The notes under the pieces were generated by a model. It was not told where the DNA came from and ran no database searches. It saw only the letters and a list, made by a program, of their open reading frames with translations. Made by a program: the position numbers and the translations under genes. Shown here one piece after another: positions 25,158 to 34,318 of a stretch of 64,000 nt of DNA. The number at the start of each line of letters is the position of its first letter. The first letter of the stretch is position 1. The stretch is from G963678095 sp963678095 (GTDB taxonomy: Bacteria > Bacillota > Negativicutes > Selenomonadales > Selenomonadaceae), in the NCBI GenBank assembly GCA_963678095.2, contig CAXXXP010000001.1, positions 558,001 through 622,000 of the forward strand, read 5' to 3'.

Positions 25158-25241
25158 ATAGTAAGTTGACTAATTATATGGGTTTTCGTAAAACAAAAAT
25201 ACAATTGTCCTATAAACATATAGTTAGCTAACTAATTAATT
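25158..25241 (+). promoter_or_regulatory. MarR-type operators, sites 2 and 3
   Basis: Site 2 (25158-25179, ATAGTAAGTTGACTAATTAT) and site 3 (25220-25241) repeat site 1. Site 3 contains the perfect 14-bp palindrome TAGTTAGCTAACTA (25221-25234). The two sites bracket the promoter region of the hlyD gene. Confidence 0.7.
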
Positions 25242-25259
25242 GAGGATGAGGAGATTATT

Positions 25260-26372
25260 ATGGATTTTAACAAAAAATCAGTGCGAGTGGGGCTTTCCTT
25301 TTTAGCATTGCTTTTGATCAGTGGGTTTGTACTTATGTATAAAGGCAATGATGCGGTTGCATTAGCCATAGAGAAGAAAGAAGGTATACTTACAGCTGAA
25401 CAAGTGAAAGTCTCATTTGATTCTGTCAGTGGACGGCTGGTCAATGAAGCGGTGAAGGAATCACAGGAGGTAAAGAAGGGGGATGTTCTAATGGTGCTTG
25501 ACGGCACGGATGTGGAACTTTCCATTGCCAAGCTTAAGGCCCAGATTGCACAGATGGAGGCGCAAATTCATTCGATGAATGGGACCATACGGATTGGGTA
25601 TTCCCAGACGAATACCGATGAGCAGCAAAATTTTCATCAAATTGATCAGCAAAAAGCGGCCCTGGCCGGAGCCCATGCGACGTATGAAAATAAACAACTT
25701 GATTATAATCGAAAGGTAGCCTTGGCAGCTTCGGGGGCAATTTCACAATCAGAGCTTGACGAAGCCGAGACAAATTTAAATGTTGCGGCGGCAAATGACG
25801 CACAACAGCAGCAAATGCTGGCAAAATTGCTGGCCGGAGCGACGGCTAATGACGCTACCGGACAGGTGGATTTGCCAGCAATCGACCAACAAAGGCAGAC
25901 CTTGGATAATAAACAAAATGATGTAGAAAATCTGCAGGCACAGAAAAAATATTTGGAAGTGCAGTTGAAAGAGCTTGAGGTGAAAAAAGATCGATTGACC
26001 CTGCGGGCACCAGAAGATGGGAAAATATTAAAAATTCTTGCCAAGCAGGGCGAAATGATTTCTCCGAATACACCGGTCATCTTACTGGAGAGTAAGAGAA
26101 ATTATTATGATATTTATTTAAGTGAGCAACAGGTTGTCGGACTTGGTGAGGGTGACAGTATTGCCGGAAAAACAGTGGCCGGAGACAAAACAGTCACTGG
26201 AATCATTCGCCTGATAACAGCGGCACCAGGCTTTGCCGATCTTAAGATGTCCCGAGAAAAAGGTCAGGCTGATTTAGCCGCATTCCAGGTGCGTATTTAT
26301 ATAGATGCGCAGGAAGGAATATTACCGGGAATGACAGTTGAGGTGAAACAAGATGCATTCACTAAAAGATGA
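25260..26372 (+). CDS. HlyD-family membrane fusion protein
   Basis: The periplasmic adaptor of an export system, 370 residues. It has one N-terminal membrane anchor (about 10-27), a biotinyl/lipoyl-like half-motif (VKVSFDSVSGRLVNEAVKESQEVKKGDVLMVLD, about 48-80), long coiled-coil hairpins (about 85-255), and the second lipoyl half with the beta-barrel (LRAPEDGKILKILAKQGEMISPNTPVILL). The start follows GAGGATGAGGAG. It overlaps the permease gene by 20 bases. MarR operators upstream suggest induction by a toxic compound. Confidence 0.88.
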   Translation: MDFNKKSVRVGLSFLALLLISGFVLMYKGNDAVALAIEKKEGILTAEQVKVSFDSVSGRLVNEAVKESQEVKKGDVLMVLDGTDVELSIAKLKAQIAQMEAQIHSMNGTIRIGYSQTNTDEQQNFHQIDQQKAALAGAHATYENKQLDYNRKVALAASGAISQSELDEAETNLNVAAANDAQQQQMLAKLLAGATANDATGQVDLPAIDQQRQTLDNKQNDVENLQAQKKYLEVQLKELEVKKDRLTLRAPEDGKILKILAKQGEMISPNTPVILLESKRNYYDIYLSEQQVVGLGEGDSIAGKTVAGDKTVTGIIRLITAAPGFADLKMSREKGQADLAAFQVRIYIDAQEGILPGMTVEVKQDAFTKR

Positions 26373-27495
26373 AATAGCTTTTTTCTTTTCGGGAAGAGGA
26401 ATGCCTTATGAAAAAGTTTCTCTGATGGTTGCTGTTGTCATAACGGTTTTGCTTAGCATTTTGCTGGGTAATAATTTTTCCAAGGATGCAAAAGTCGCTG
26501 TTATCGATCTGGACAATTCGAAGTATAGTCATGAAATTACGGACCAGATCAATGCGTCGACTTTTATGAAGGTAACGCATGTGATCAATGTGCCAGCCGA
26601 TCCTAAAACTTTGTTTTATCGCGATCAGAATGTAGCGGTTATTTATTTGCCACAGGATTTGGAAAAAAATCGTTATAGCCAAACGCCCGCGAGCATTGGC
26701 GTATTTTATGACAATACAAATAGTGCACAAACAGGTGAAGTAAAAGCAGCACTTAATGAAATCGTTGCTATGGAAAATCAAAAAACGGCAGAACAAAATG
26801 GCGCTGCCAGCGGCTTGGCATTAAATGATCGGGAGCTTTTTAATCCGGTAAATTCAAGCAGCAATGGGGAAGTCCTGGGCTTCTTGTTCTTTTTTTCTTC
26901 CATGTTTTTTGTCTTTGCCACGATTGGTATGGTGCCGCGACTGAAACTGGAAAAGAAATGGGAGGCGGAGCTTGCATCCAGCCCTTTTTCTTTGATGCTG
27001 CGATTAGTTCCTTATGGTGGGTGTTTACTGACAGCTATTTTTGTAGGGCTGGCAATTTTGCGTACGTTTGGGGATCTTACTTTTTCCGGAAATCTGTTTG
27101 TGTTTTTCTTGTCTCTGCTGCTTTATATTCCTTCTCTGGGGATTTTAAGCTTGCTTTTTGGCTGGACGGCCGCTAATCCGGGGATTGCTTCAAGTCGGAT
27201 GATTCTTTTTTTACCAGGCGGGTTTATTCTTGGGGGTCCAACCGGTCCTCTTACAATTTTGTCAGAATGGGTAAAGACTTTATCGCATCTGTTTCCGTTG
27301 ACCTGGGAATATCATTTTACCCGGGATATTATAAGCCGTGGGGCTGGTTTTATGGATTGTGGCAAGCAATTTGGCGAGCTGATGGTATATTTGACAATTC
27401 TCATGCTGATTTTTTGTTTTTGTTTTCATCGGGCTCGGTTGGGGCTAGGCCGGGAAAATACACTGAAAAAGGCAGTGGCCGTGGAGGGGGAATAA
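26353..27495 (+). CDS. ABC-2-type permease
   Basis: A membrane component of an efflux system, 380 residues. It has one N-terminal helix (about 26-44), a large extracytoplasmic domain (about 45-175, with VAVIDLDNSKYSHEI and YLPQDLEKNRYSQTPASIGVFYDNTNSAQTG typical of ABC-2/YhgE permeases), then about five helices (175-365). No ATPase gene is adjacent, so the ATPase is either encoded elsewhere or the pair works differently, as in some HlyD-ABC2 pairs. It overlaps hlyD, so expression is coupled. A strong bidirectional terminator follows. Confidence 0.85.
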   Translation: MHSLKDEIAFFFSGRGMPYEKVSLMVAVVITVLLSILLGNNFSKDAKVAVIDLDNSKYSHEITDQINASTFMKVTHVINVPADPKTLFYRDQNVAVIYLPQDLEKNRYSQTPASIGVFYDNTNSAQTGEVKAALNEIVAMENQKTAEQNGAASGLALNDRELFNPVNSSSNGEVLGFLFFFSSMFFVFATIGMVPRLKLEKKWEAELASSPFSLMLRLVPYGGCLLTAIFVGLAILRTFGDLTFSGNLFVFFLSLLLYIPSLGILSLLFGWTAANPGIASSRMILFLPGGFILGGPTGPLTILSEWVKTLSHLFPLTWEYHFTRDIISRGAGFMDCGKQFGELMVYLTILMLIFCFCFHRARLGLGRENTLKKAVAVEGE

Positions 27496-27496
27496 C

Positions 27497-27558
27497 AAAT
27501 TAATAGAATACAAAAGGCCTTTGCAATATCGCAAAGGCCTTTTGTATTCTATTAATTT
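27497..27558. terminator. 28-bp perfect bidirectional terminator
   Basis: Arms 27497-27524 and 27531-27558 are perfectly complementary, with a 6-base loop and A/T-rich outer parts. It separates convergent genes. Confidence 0.88.
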
Positions 27559-27571
27559 ATATTTATTCAAT

Positions 27572-28978
27572 TTACCAATTGATGCCGTTTCCGGAAATAA
27601 TTTGTGTAGGAGTTGGCGTTTGCATTTGAATATTTAAGATTACATCAGAAGACAGTTCTTTTTCCAGCCATTGTTTCAGAATGATTGTACGTTCTCCGGG
27701 GATTTTTTCATTAACATAAATAATTATCATGAATTGAGAACTTACAATGTTGCCGCTTTCATCCATTTTGTTGAAGGTCGTCCCAGCGACACTTGATATG
27801 TTCGGGAATAGGATTTTGGCTTTTTCGCTGATCGCGGAAATTAATTTTTCGTTGGTCTTTAGCTGCTGAAAAGAGGGGTAATATAAGCTGCTTAGCTTTT
27901 GGAATTTCAGTAAGTCATCTTTTGAGGATTTTGTCATTAACGAATCAGGTTTTTCTATTTTTTTATGGAAGAATTCTTCTAAGGTGTTTTCGTCTACCGG
28001 GTTTACTTGATTTTGAATGATTTTAAGCGTGAATTCTTCCAAATGGTTATATTCTTTTAAATGAGTTTTTAAAAGAGCTATTTCCTCATTGGAAAATGGT
28101 TTCCCGAGCAGGGCAATTTCTAAGGTGTACAGGTTGGTGTTCAAATTATATGATACAGTTTGTCTATCTTCGGTGGCATCAATATACGTGTGAATATATT
28201 GGGAAGCTTGTCTTTCGGTAAGGTTGTTTTGTACGGTTTGGTAGGCTAAATACAGGCTGGGAATTATAGTTGCCAGCGTGATAAATAGCAAGAACTTCTT
28301 CTGTCGGTTAAGTATAGCTGCGGAAACATAGTGCTTGGCAGGGATATGGATAAATTTTAAAACAATAAGAGTTGCCAGACAGATGAAAACGCAATTAATA
28401 AAGAACAAATATAAGGCCCCGCCAAAGAATTTCATTGACTGGCTGGCTATGCCGTAACCGGCCGTGCAAAGGGGGGGCATTAAGGCGGTAGCAATGGCTA
28501 CCCCGGGAATAACATTGCTTTTTTCTTGGCGGGTAAGACCAATAATCCCGGCGAGTCCGCCAAAACAGGCAATGAGCACATCCCAGATTGTTGGTTCTGT
28601 ACGAGCCAGTAGTTCAGAGGAAGCGGTTGAAATAGGTGATAGTAAGAAATATATTGTTGAAGCCAGAATGCAAAATAATACTTGAAACAATAACCTGAGA
28701 AAAGATTTTCTTACATAGGAACTGTCATAGGTTGCTAAACCATAGCCAATTGCCATAATTCCCCCCATAAGGGGCGAAATCAACATGGCACCGATTATGA
28801 CGGCCGTACTATTCATATTAAGACCGATAGATGCGATGAACATTGCCAAAACTAAAATTGACATATTGGGCCCTTTGAGCAATGCCCCGCTTTCTATTCG
28901 TTCAGCAATTTCTTCTGCGGAAGCGATATCGGAATGCAGATCAAAAATATCTGATAACCATTGCTTTAGCCAATTCAT
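27572..28978 (-). CDS. DUF389-family membrane protein
   Basis: A 468-residue inner-membrane protein of the DUF389 (TIGR00341/TIGR00271-like) family; its transport function is unknown. The N-terminal half holds about six helices with the family blocks ASIGLNMNSTAVIIGAMLISPLMGGIMAIGYGLA (about 48-82) and GVAIATALMPPLCTAGYGIA (about 162). The C-terminal half (about 235-468) is soluble, probably extracytoplasmic, and ends in a beta-rich domain. The start is ATG at 28978 preceded by GGGAGGCC on the minus strand. It stands alone. Confidence 0.85.
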   Translation of the reverse strand: MNWLKQWLSDIFDLHSDIASAEEIAERIESGALLKGPNMSILVLAMFIASIGLNMNSTAVIIGAMLISPLMGGIMAIGYGLATYDSSYVRKSFLRLLFQVLFCILASTIYFLLSPISTASSELLARTEPTIWDVLIACFGGLAGIIGLTRQEKSNVIPGVAIATALMPPLCTAGYGIASQSMKFFGGALYLFFINCVFICLATLIVLKFIHIPAKHYVSAAILNRQKKFLLFITLATIIPSLYLAYQTVQNNLTERQASQYIHTYIDATEDRQTVSYNLNTNLYTLEIALLGKPFSNEEIALLKTHLKEYNHLEEFTLKIIQNQVNPVDENTLEEFFHKKIEKPDSLMTKSSKDDLLKFQKLSSLYYPSFQQLKTNEKLISAISEKAKILFPNISSVAGTTFNKMDESGNIVSSQFMIIIYVNEKIPGERTIILKQWLEKELSSDVILNIQMQTPTPTQIISGNGINW

Positions 28979-29203
28979 AATAGGCCTCCCAAACAGAACC
29001 GTTTATTTTTAATTAGGATAACTCTTCTACGTTTTTTCATATAGCATTTGAAATATATCGTGCTAAATGAACTTACAGATGAATTCTAGGTCCGAAATTT
29101 TATTCCTGCCATTGCGGGGAATTAATCGCAGAAATATAGGAGGGTTTGGCGCTGTGAATAGCAGGGAACCAATAATACACAGATGGTTTCCACGGATTTT
29201 GTA

Positions 29204-29986
29204 TTATCCGGGGAAAACTTTTTGGATAATATTCATTATGTAAGGAAAATGAATATTAAGCCAAAAATGCAGGAAGGTATGCTGGTAGGTTTGAAAAATG
29301 GGGACACGATTCAAGGTGAAAAGATCGTCCTGCGCACTATCGTCACCCAGATGGACAGTGAACGCTGCTTTGTATCCATAGCTTTTGGCAGCGGCTATTA
29401 CTGTTTCGTTATAATCACCATAAGGATAGGCTAGATACTCAACTTTATGACCAAGGTGCGATTCAAGGTCTGTTTTTGAATCTGACAATTGTTGCTTAAG
29501 GGCTGGTCCTGCTGTAAGTTTATCGAGGTGTGGGTGATTGAAGGTGTGGCCTTCAAAATAGATGTGGTTTTTTTGCATTTCATAAATTTCATTCCAGGTC
29601 AGATAATTGGGGCGATTGATATAATCTGAAATCAGAAAAACAGTGGCATCTAAATCGTATTTTTTTAAGATAGGATAAGCATTGACATAGTTATCTTCAT
29701 ATCCGTCATCAAAAGTAATGACGACAGATTTGTAGGGCAAATCCTTTTTGTCTCTTATGTAGGAAACCAGTTCATCAAGGGTGATGGCTGAATAACCATT
29801 GGTTTGCAGATATTGCATTTGAGCGTCGAATTCTTCCGTACTTAAAGTTAACGGGAGATGATCGACGTTGTTTATCCGATGATAACCTAAAACAGGAATT
29901 TCTTTTTGGTTCAAAAAATGAAGGACAGCAAAAACTATAAAACAGAAACAAGCTAAAAGTGTAAAGACCATAGGCCGTTTTTTCAA
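29204..29986 (-). CDS. Polysaccharide deacetylase (NodB domain)
   Basis: A secreted or membrane-anchored carbohydrate deacetylase of 260 residues. An N-terminal signal anchor (about 5-24) is followed by a NodB domain. It has VITFDDGYEDNYVNAYPIL (Asp-Asp motif, about 91), the zinc ligands in EGHTFNHPHL (H-x3-H), and YLAYPYGDYNE. All catalytic motifs are intact. Likely substrates are N-acetylated wall or surface glycans. The start is ATG at 29986 with GGGGACAC upstream on the minus strand. A DapB-like gene lies 52 bases upstream in the same direction, so the two may form an operon. Confidence 0.9.
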   Translation of the reverse strand: MKKRPMVFTLLACFCFIVFAVLHFLNQKEIPVLGYHRINNVDHLPLTLSTEEFDAQMQYLQTNGYSAITLDELVSYIRDKKDLPYKSVVITFDDGYEDNYVNAYPILKKYDLDATVFLISDYINRPNYLTWNEIYEMQKNHIYFEGHTFNHPHLDKLTAGPALKQQLSDSKTDLESHLGHKVEYLAYPYGDYNETVIAAAKSYGYKAAFTVHLGDDSAQDDLFTLNRVPIFQTYQHTFLHFWLNIHFPYIMNIIQKVFPG

Positions 29987-30038
29987 GGGGACACTTCCTT
30001 AGATAAATTTAATATGAAATTTTAATATGAATTGGTAC

Positions 30039-30812
30039 TTACAGATAGAGGGGGATATTATTACGGAACATTTCCGCTATAATTGTCTCCATCGTATACA
30101 TACCGGCAGGTTTTCCTATAATTGCATGTGTGGCAAAGATTGCACCCTGGCCAAAGGCGGCTCGATTTATACTTTCGTGAGACAACCGGATCGTTTGGTT
30201 TGGCATGCCTAAAATGATTTCGTGGCGTCCGACAATTCCGCCAACCCGAATGGAGTTTATGTGCTTTTTGGCGGAAAGGTCAAGGAGGTTGGCTATTTTT
30301 TTGGCAGTACCAGAAACCCCGGATTTTTCACGAAAATGTTCTTCGACAATTTCAATATCAGCCTGAGGCATTATTTTTTGTAGGATTTGGGCGGCGACAA
30401 TTAACACGTTAATACCAAGGGTAATGTTCGGAGAATACAGAACCGGGCAAGATTTGGCCAGGTTTTCGAGGACGGACATATCGTGTAAATCATAGTTTGA
30501 GATCGCAGATACAATGGGAGTTCCGCTTAACCCTGCTGTTTTGTAGAGATTGACACCGGCAGAATTGGAAAAATCAATAATGGCATCTACTGGATGGTTA
30601 ATAAAAAAATCATTTGTGAGATCATCAACAGAATAAATTTCTCCGGCATCATATTCACAGCCAAGCAGGCGACTGGCATATTTGTGATGAGAATCATGAC
30701 TTTTTCGAACGACCCATTGTAAATGGATATCGGTACTATTTAGAAGTTCATTTGCAACCAGCTTGCCCGTTTTACCAAAACCAAAAAGCCCTATCTTCAA
30801 TACGGTGTTCAT
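30039..30812 (-). CDS. DapB-like dihydrodipicolinate reductase homologue
   Basis: A cytoplasmic NAD(P)-dependent reductase of 257 residues. The Rossmann start is KIGLFGFGKTGKLVANEL (GxGxxG-like, about 6-22) and the DapB substrate domain has VEEHFREKSGVSGTAKKIANLL (about 155-178). The catalytic His-His block of canonical DapB (EHHHxxKxDxPSGTA) reads EEHFREKSGVSGTA. The Lys is kept but a His is replaced, so it may act on another substrate or be a paralogue. The start ATG 30812 follows GGAGGGTTT on the minus strand. Confidence 0.78.
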   Translation of the reverse strand: MNTVLKIGLFGFGKTGKLVANELLNSTDIHLQWVVRKSHDSHHKYASRLLGCEYDAGEIYSVDDLTNDFFINHPVDAIIDFSNSAGVNLYKTAGLSGTPIVSAISNYDLHDMSVLENLAKSCPVLYSPNITLGINVLIVAAQILQKIMPQADIEIVEEHFREKSGVSGTAKKIANLLDLSAKKHINSIRVGGIVGRHEIILGMPNQTIRLSHESINRAAFGQGAIFATHAIIGKPAGMYTMETIIAEMFRNNIPLYL

Positions 30813-31116
30813 AGGAAACCCTCCTGTTATAAGTTGTTTTTATATGATTAAAACAAAACCATAAGGTGTAACAGTAAATTGGTAGTTGGATTCGATGCTT
30901 AGGGATATAGAAATGAAAAAATTAAAAAAAGCAAAAAGGAGCCTGTGTTGACAGACTCCACCGGATAGCTGCTTATATGATTTATATTTAGTATATAAAA
31001 AATTTTTTATATGGTCAAGTCTGTTGTATAAACTTAAAACTTTTTATTTCAAAGGGATTGTTAGTTTTGCGTAGAATATTAAAGCGGTACAGATTTTTTA
31101 TTGAGGAGTGTATCGT
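30813..31116. other. Divergent intergenic region
   Basis: This AT-rich region lies between the DapB-like gene (minus) and the GDSL hydrolase gene (plus). It contains a short GGAGCCTGTGT..ACAGACTCC hairpin (about 30940-30960) without a T run and several TATA-like -10 candidates. No gene is seen. Confidence 0.5.
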
Positions 31117-31872
31117 GTGAAAAAATATTTCTTTAGTAGAACCATTGGGGTTGTTCTTTTATGTCTGGCTGCAGGTATTTTATTCAGTAATCCCTTATCC
31201 GCAAACAGCAGCTGGAAGCATACAAAGAAGGAAGTGTATTCCTATATGGATGACTTGAGCCGGAATCCAGACACACCGGCGTATTACAGCCTGCATTACC
31301 GGGTGAGAAAATTGTATTTTTCAATGGAGCCGCATGGAAGCAATCCGGTGGTTTTCCTCGGTGACAGTATGACTGATGAAGGCGACTGGAAAAAATTGTT
31401 CCCCGATGTGAATCTAGTAAACCGTGGAATTGGTGGGGATACTACATTAGGTGTTTTAAACCGGATCGATCAGGTTTTAGCTCTGGCACCGTCAAAAATT
31501 TTTTTGATGATCGGAACGAATGATTTGTGCTATAATCGGTCAGTTGCGGACACTTTGAAAAATTATGATCAAATCTTAAACATTTTACATAAGAATTTAC
31601 CACAAACAAAAATTTACATAGAGAGTGTGCTACCGTTTAATGATCAGATATTTCCTTCGCGGTATTTACGAACCAATGAAAATATTGAAGAGCTGAATCG
31701 AGGCATAAAGAAATTGGCAGAAAAATATGCGTATCCGTATTTGGATTTGGTGCCATTTTTTATGGATGAAAATGGGCGTCTGCCTGAAAATTATACAGTC
31801 GATGGATTGCACCTGAATGAAAAAGGTTATACTATATGGAAGTCGAGAATTAAAAATTTTGTAAAAGAATAA
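31117..31872 (+). CDS. Exported SGNH/GDSL hydrolase
   Basis: An esterase or lipase-like hydrolase of 251 residues acting outside the cytoplasm. The signal peptide is at about 1-31 (ending LSANSS). SGNH blocks are intact: block I VVFLGDSMTDEG (Ser about 82), block II Gly in VNRGIGGDTT, block III IGTNDL (Asn), block V DGLHLNEKGY (Asp and His). GTG at 31117 is used because GAGGAG lies 9 bases before; GTG 31108 is too close to it. Family members include acyl-thioesterases and acetylxylan or peptidoglycan O-acetyl esterases. With the deacetylase nearby, wall or glycan modification is a fair guess. Confidence 0.85.
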   Translation: MKKYFFSRTIGVVLLCLAAGILFSNPLSANSSWKHTKKEVYSYMDDLSRNPDTPAYYSLHYRVRKLYFSMEPHGSNPVVFLGDSMTDEGDWKKLFPDVNLVNRGIGGDTTLGVLNRIDQVLALAPSKIFLMIGTNDLCYNRSVADTLKNYDQILNILHKNLPQTKIYIESVLPFNDQIFPSRYLRTNENIEELNRGIKKLAEKYAYPYLDLVPFFMDENGRLPENYTVDGLHLNEKGYTIWKSRIKNFVKE

Positions 31873-31924
31873 TGGGTTTTATTGAACAGGAAACTGAACG
31901 GTATCGGAAAATGGGAGAGGCTGC

Positions 31925-33493
31925 ATGAGAAAAACAAAACTGGAACAGGCAATGAAGGCATTTGTGTCAGAACGCCGGTTTAGAATGACATTATTTTTGG
32001 AAGGAATTGCCGTGGGCGCGATCACGGGGCTGGTAATTGTTGCGTTTCGTTTCCTTATTGAAGGCTTAGAAGTTTTTTGGCTGGAACGGTATGCTAAAGT
32101 ACATTCAGGCGATTTTGGGATGGCAGTGCTGCTACTGCTGGCTTTTTCCAGTATTGCCGTTGTATTGTACAAAATCACCAAAAAAGAACCGATGGCCGCA
32201 GGGAGCGGGATTCCACAAATTAAAGGTATTCTATTAGGAAAAATGCATATGAAGTGGGCCAGCGTGCTGGTTTATAAATTTATGGGTGGTGTTTTGGCCA
32301 TTGGCTCCGGGTTGTCTTTGGGTCGGGAAGGCCCGTCGGTTCAGTTGGGGGCAACGATTGGCCAGGGGATGAGCCGTATTTCCGCCCGGTCACGGTTTGA
32401 GGAGAAATTCCTGCTTACCAGCGGTGCTGGAGCAGGATTGGCAGCCGCTTTTAATGCGCCCCTGGCTGGCGTCGTTTTTTGCTTGGAAGAATTGCAAAAA
32501 AACTTTTCGCCGTTTGTTTTAATGGCGACGATCTCCGCGACAATTTCCGCTACGGTTGTTTCTCAATATTTTTTTGGGGATGCTCCTATATTTCATTTGG
32601 ATGTATTATCGGTACTTCCTGTAAGGTATTACAGTATCTTAGTCATCGCGGGGATTTTCTTGGGGTTTTTAGGGATAGGGTTTAACAAGGCGTTAGCTTT
32701 CTCGCTTGATTTGTATGATAAAGTGCCCTTGAAATATGGTTTTGCAAAGCCGCTGATCCCGGTCCTTTTGGCTGCTGGACTGGGGCTGATTTTTCCGCAG
32801 ATACTCGGCGGCGGAAATCATTTGGTTGATTCGGTTTTGACGACCCAATATGCAATGGGCTTTTTGTTGTTGCTCTTTACAGGGAAATTCCTGTTTACCA
32901 TGATTTGCTTTGGATCAGGTGTTCCCGGGGGGATATTTTTGCCCATGCTTGTTCTGGGGGCGCTGGCTGGCAGTGTTTTTGGCAGCGGTGTAGAATATTT
33001 AGGAATTGTTGTTACCGGCTATGCAGAAAATTTTATTGTATTTGCTATGGCTGGATACTTCGCCGCCGTTGTTAAATCACCTGTTACAGGCAGTATTTTA
33101 ATCATGGAAATGACGGGATCATTTCAGCACATGCTGCCATTGATCTGTGTGTCTATGGTTGCTTATGTTACGGCAGACATGCTTAATGGGAAACCGGTAT
33201 ATGATATATTGTTAGAACGATCTTTAAAGAAACAGCAGAAGGCAAAAATTCAGATGAAATATAAGCGTCTGCTGTTTGAAGTTGTTGTTGAAAATGGATC
33301 TGATCTCGATGGAAAATGTATTCATCAGATTTCCTGGCCACAATACAGCCTGGTAATAAATATCAAGCGGGGCGAGAATGAAATTTCGCCGGTTGGCGAT
33401 ACCAGAATTCAGGCGGGCGACTATATCTATATTTTTGCCAATGAAAGAGATGGAGCAAAGTTGTCTTCACTGGGACAGGTTGGAAGTCAATAG
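31925..33493 (+). CDS. ClC chloride/proton antiporter with RCK_C domain
   Basis: An inner-membrane ClC-type transporter, 522 residues. Selectivity motifs are GSGIPQIKG (about 94), GREGPSVQLGA (gating Glu, about 135), FCLEEL (internal proton Glu) and GSGVPGGIFLP (about 335). Together they suggest a Cl-/H+ exchanger, not a channel. The C-terminal cytoplasmic part (about 440-520, LDGKCIHQISWPQYSLVINIKRGENE, AGDYIYIFAN) is a TrkA_C/RCK_C domain, a ligand-binding module. ATG 31925 follows GGGAGAGGC. A convergent GntR gene also carries an RCK_C domain. Confidence 0.9.
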   Translation: MRKTKLEQAMKAFVSERRFRMTLFLEGIAVGAITGLVIVAFRFLIEGLEVFWLERYAKVHSGDFGMAVLLLLAFSSIAVVLYKITKKEPMAAGSGIPQIKGILLGKMHMKWASVLVYKFMGGVLAIGSGLSLGREGPSVQLGATIGQGMSRISARSRFEEKFLLTSGAGAGLAAAFNAPLAGVVFCLEELQKNFSPFVLMATISATISATVVSQYFFGDAPIFHLDVLSVLPVRYYSILVIAGIFLGFLGIGFNKALAFSLDLYDKVPLKYGFAKPLIPVLLAAGLGLIFPQILGGGNHLVDSVLTTQYAMGFLLLLFTGKFLFTMICFGSGVPGGIFLPMLVLGALAGSVFGSGVEYLGIVVTGYAENFIVFAMAGYFAAVVKSPVTGSILIMEMTGSFQHMLPLICVSMVAYVTADMLNGKPVYDILLERSLKKQQKAKIQMKYKRLLFEVVVENGSDLDGKCIHQISWPQYSLVINIKRGENEISPVGDTRIQAGDYIYIFANERDGAKLSSLGQVGSQ

Positions 33494-33512
33494 AAATTTA
33501 TTGTAAGGTAGC

Positions 33513-34115
33513 TTATATGAAAGCTTTTGCTTTTTGCATAGCTTCCGGAGTGCCGAGAAGAACAAGCCGGTCAAAGGCCTGTAAAATCTCATCAGGATCA
33601 GGGGCAATATAGATTTTTGTTTGACGACGAATGGCAATAATCAAACAGCCTGTTTGATTACGAAAATCCAGTTCTCGTAAAGATTTTCCAATAAGCGTGG
33701 ATGGATTGGGAATCTCAAGTTCCATCGGATTGTAAGGGGTTATATTTTTTAAGCGATCTGAGTAATGAATAATTTCAGTTGTAATTTTGCGAAAGCGCAA
33801 ATCTATATCGTCTTTTTCACGCAATAAAAGCTCAAGATCCTGTTTTAAGGAATAGGCCGAGGCCTTTTCCTGCTGGTGGGTTAAAAAAAGAAAGGCTTGT
33901 TCGGAAGAGGTGATCTGCATCTCTTTTCCCTGGGATACAGAAACAATATTTGCGTCTTTTAATAAAAATAAGGCCTTTCGTATTGTCTCCGGAGAGACTG
34001 CGTATTGGCTGGCAAGCAAGGTACGCCCGGAGATCTTTTGTCCTACGGCAAATTCCTGATTTACAATCCGGCGGGCGAGATCCAAAGCAATTTTTTGATA
34101 TATGGGAACGTTCAA
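33513..34115 (-). CDS. GntR-family regulator with TrkA_C (RCK_C) sensor domain
   Basis: A 200-residue regulator. The N-terminal GntR winged helix (about 3-70, IYQKIALDLARRIVNQEF, then LASQYAVSPETIRKALFLLKDANIVSV) is joined by a coiled linker to a C-terminal RCK_C domain (about 130-200, LIGKSLRELDFRNQTGCLIIAIRR, DRLVLLGTPEA). TTG at 34115 follows TGGAGG by 8 bases; further upstream codons are in frame but unneeded. RCK_C modules in K+ and Cl- transporters bind nucleotides, including c-di-AMP in some Firmicutes. The regulator probably controls an ion-transport gene such as the convergent clc. Confidence 0.85.
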   Translation of the reverse strand: MNVPIYQKIALDLARRIVNQEFAVGQKISGRTLLASQYAVSPETIRKALFLLKDANIVSVSQGKEMQITSSEQAFLFLTHQQEKASAYSLKQDLELLLREKDDIDLRFRKITTEIIHYSDRLKNITPYNPMELEIPNPSTLIGKSLRELDFRNQTGCLIIAIRRQTKIYIAPDPDEILQAFDRLVLLGTPEAMQKAKAFI

Positions 34116-34318
34116 ATAAAAAACCTCCATAAAAATAATCGGTTGAAACAAGGTAAATTATATAATATTGTACAGGATATAGGCTACTTTTATTTTATAA
34201 TTACAAAGTGACAAGGCGAGAGTTCGGATTAAAAAACCAGCTTGCACAGGATAAGAATGTAGTGACCCCATAAAGTTAGACCAAACCGTAGTAGCATTTA
34301 TTGCTACTGCGGTTTTTA

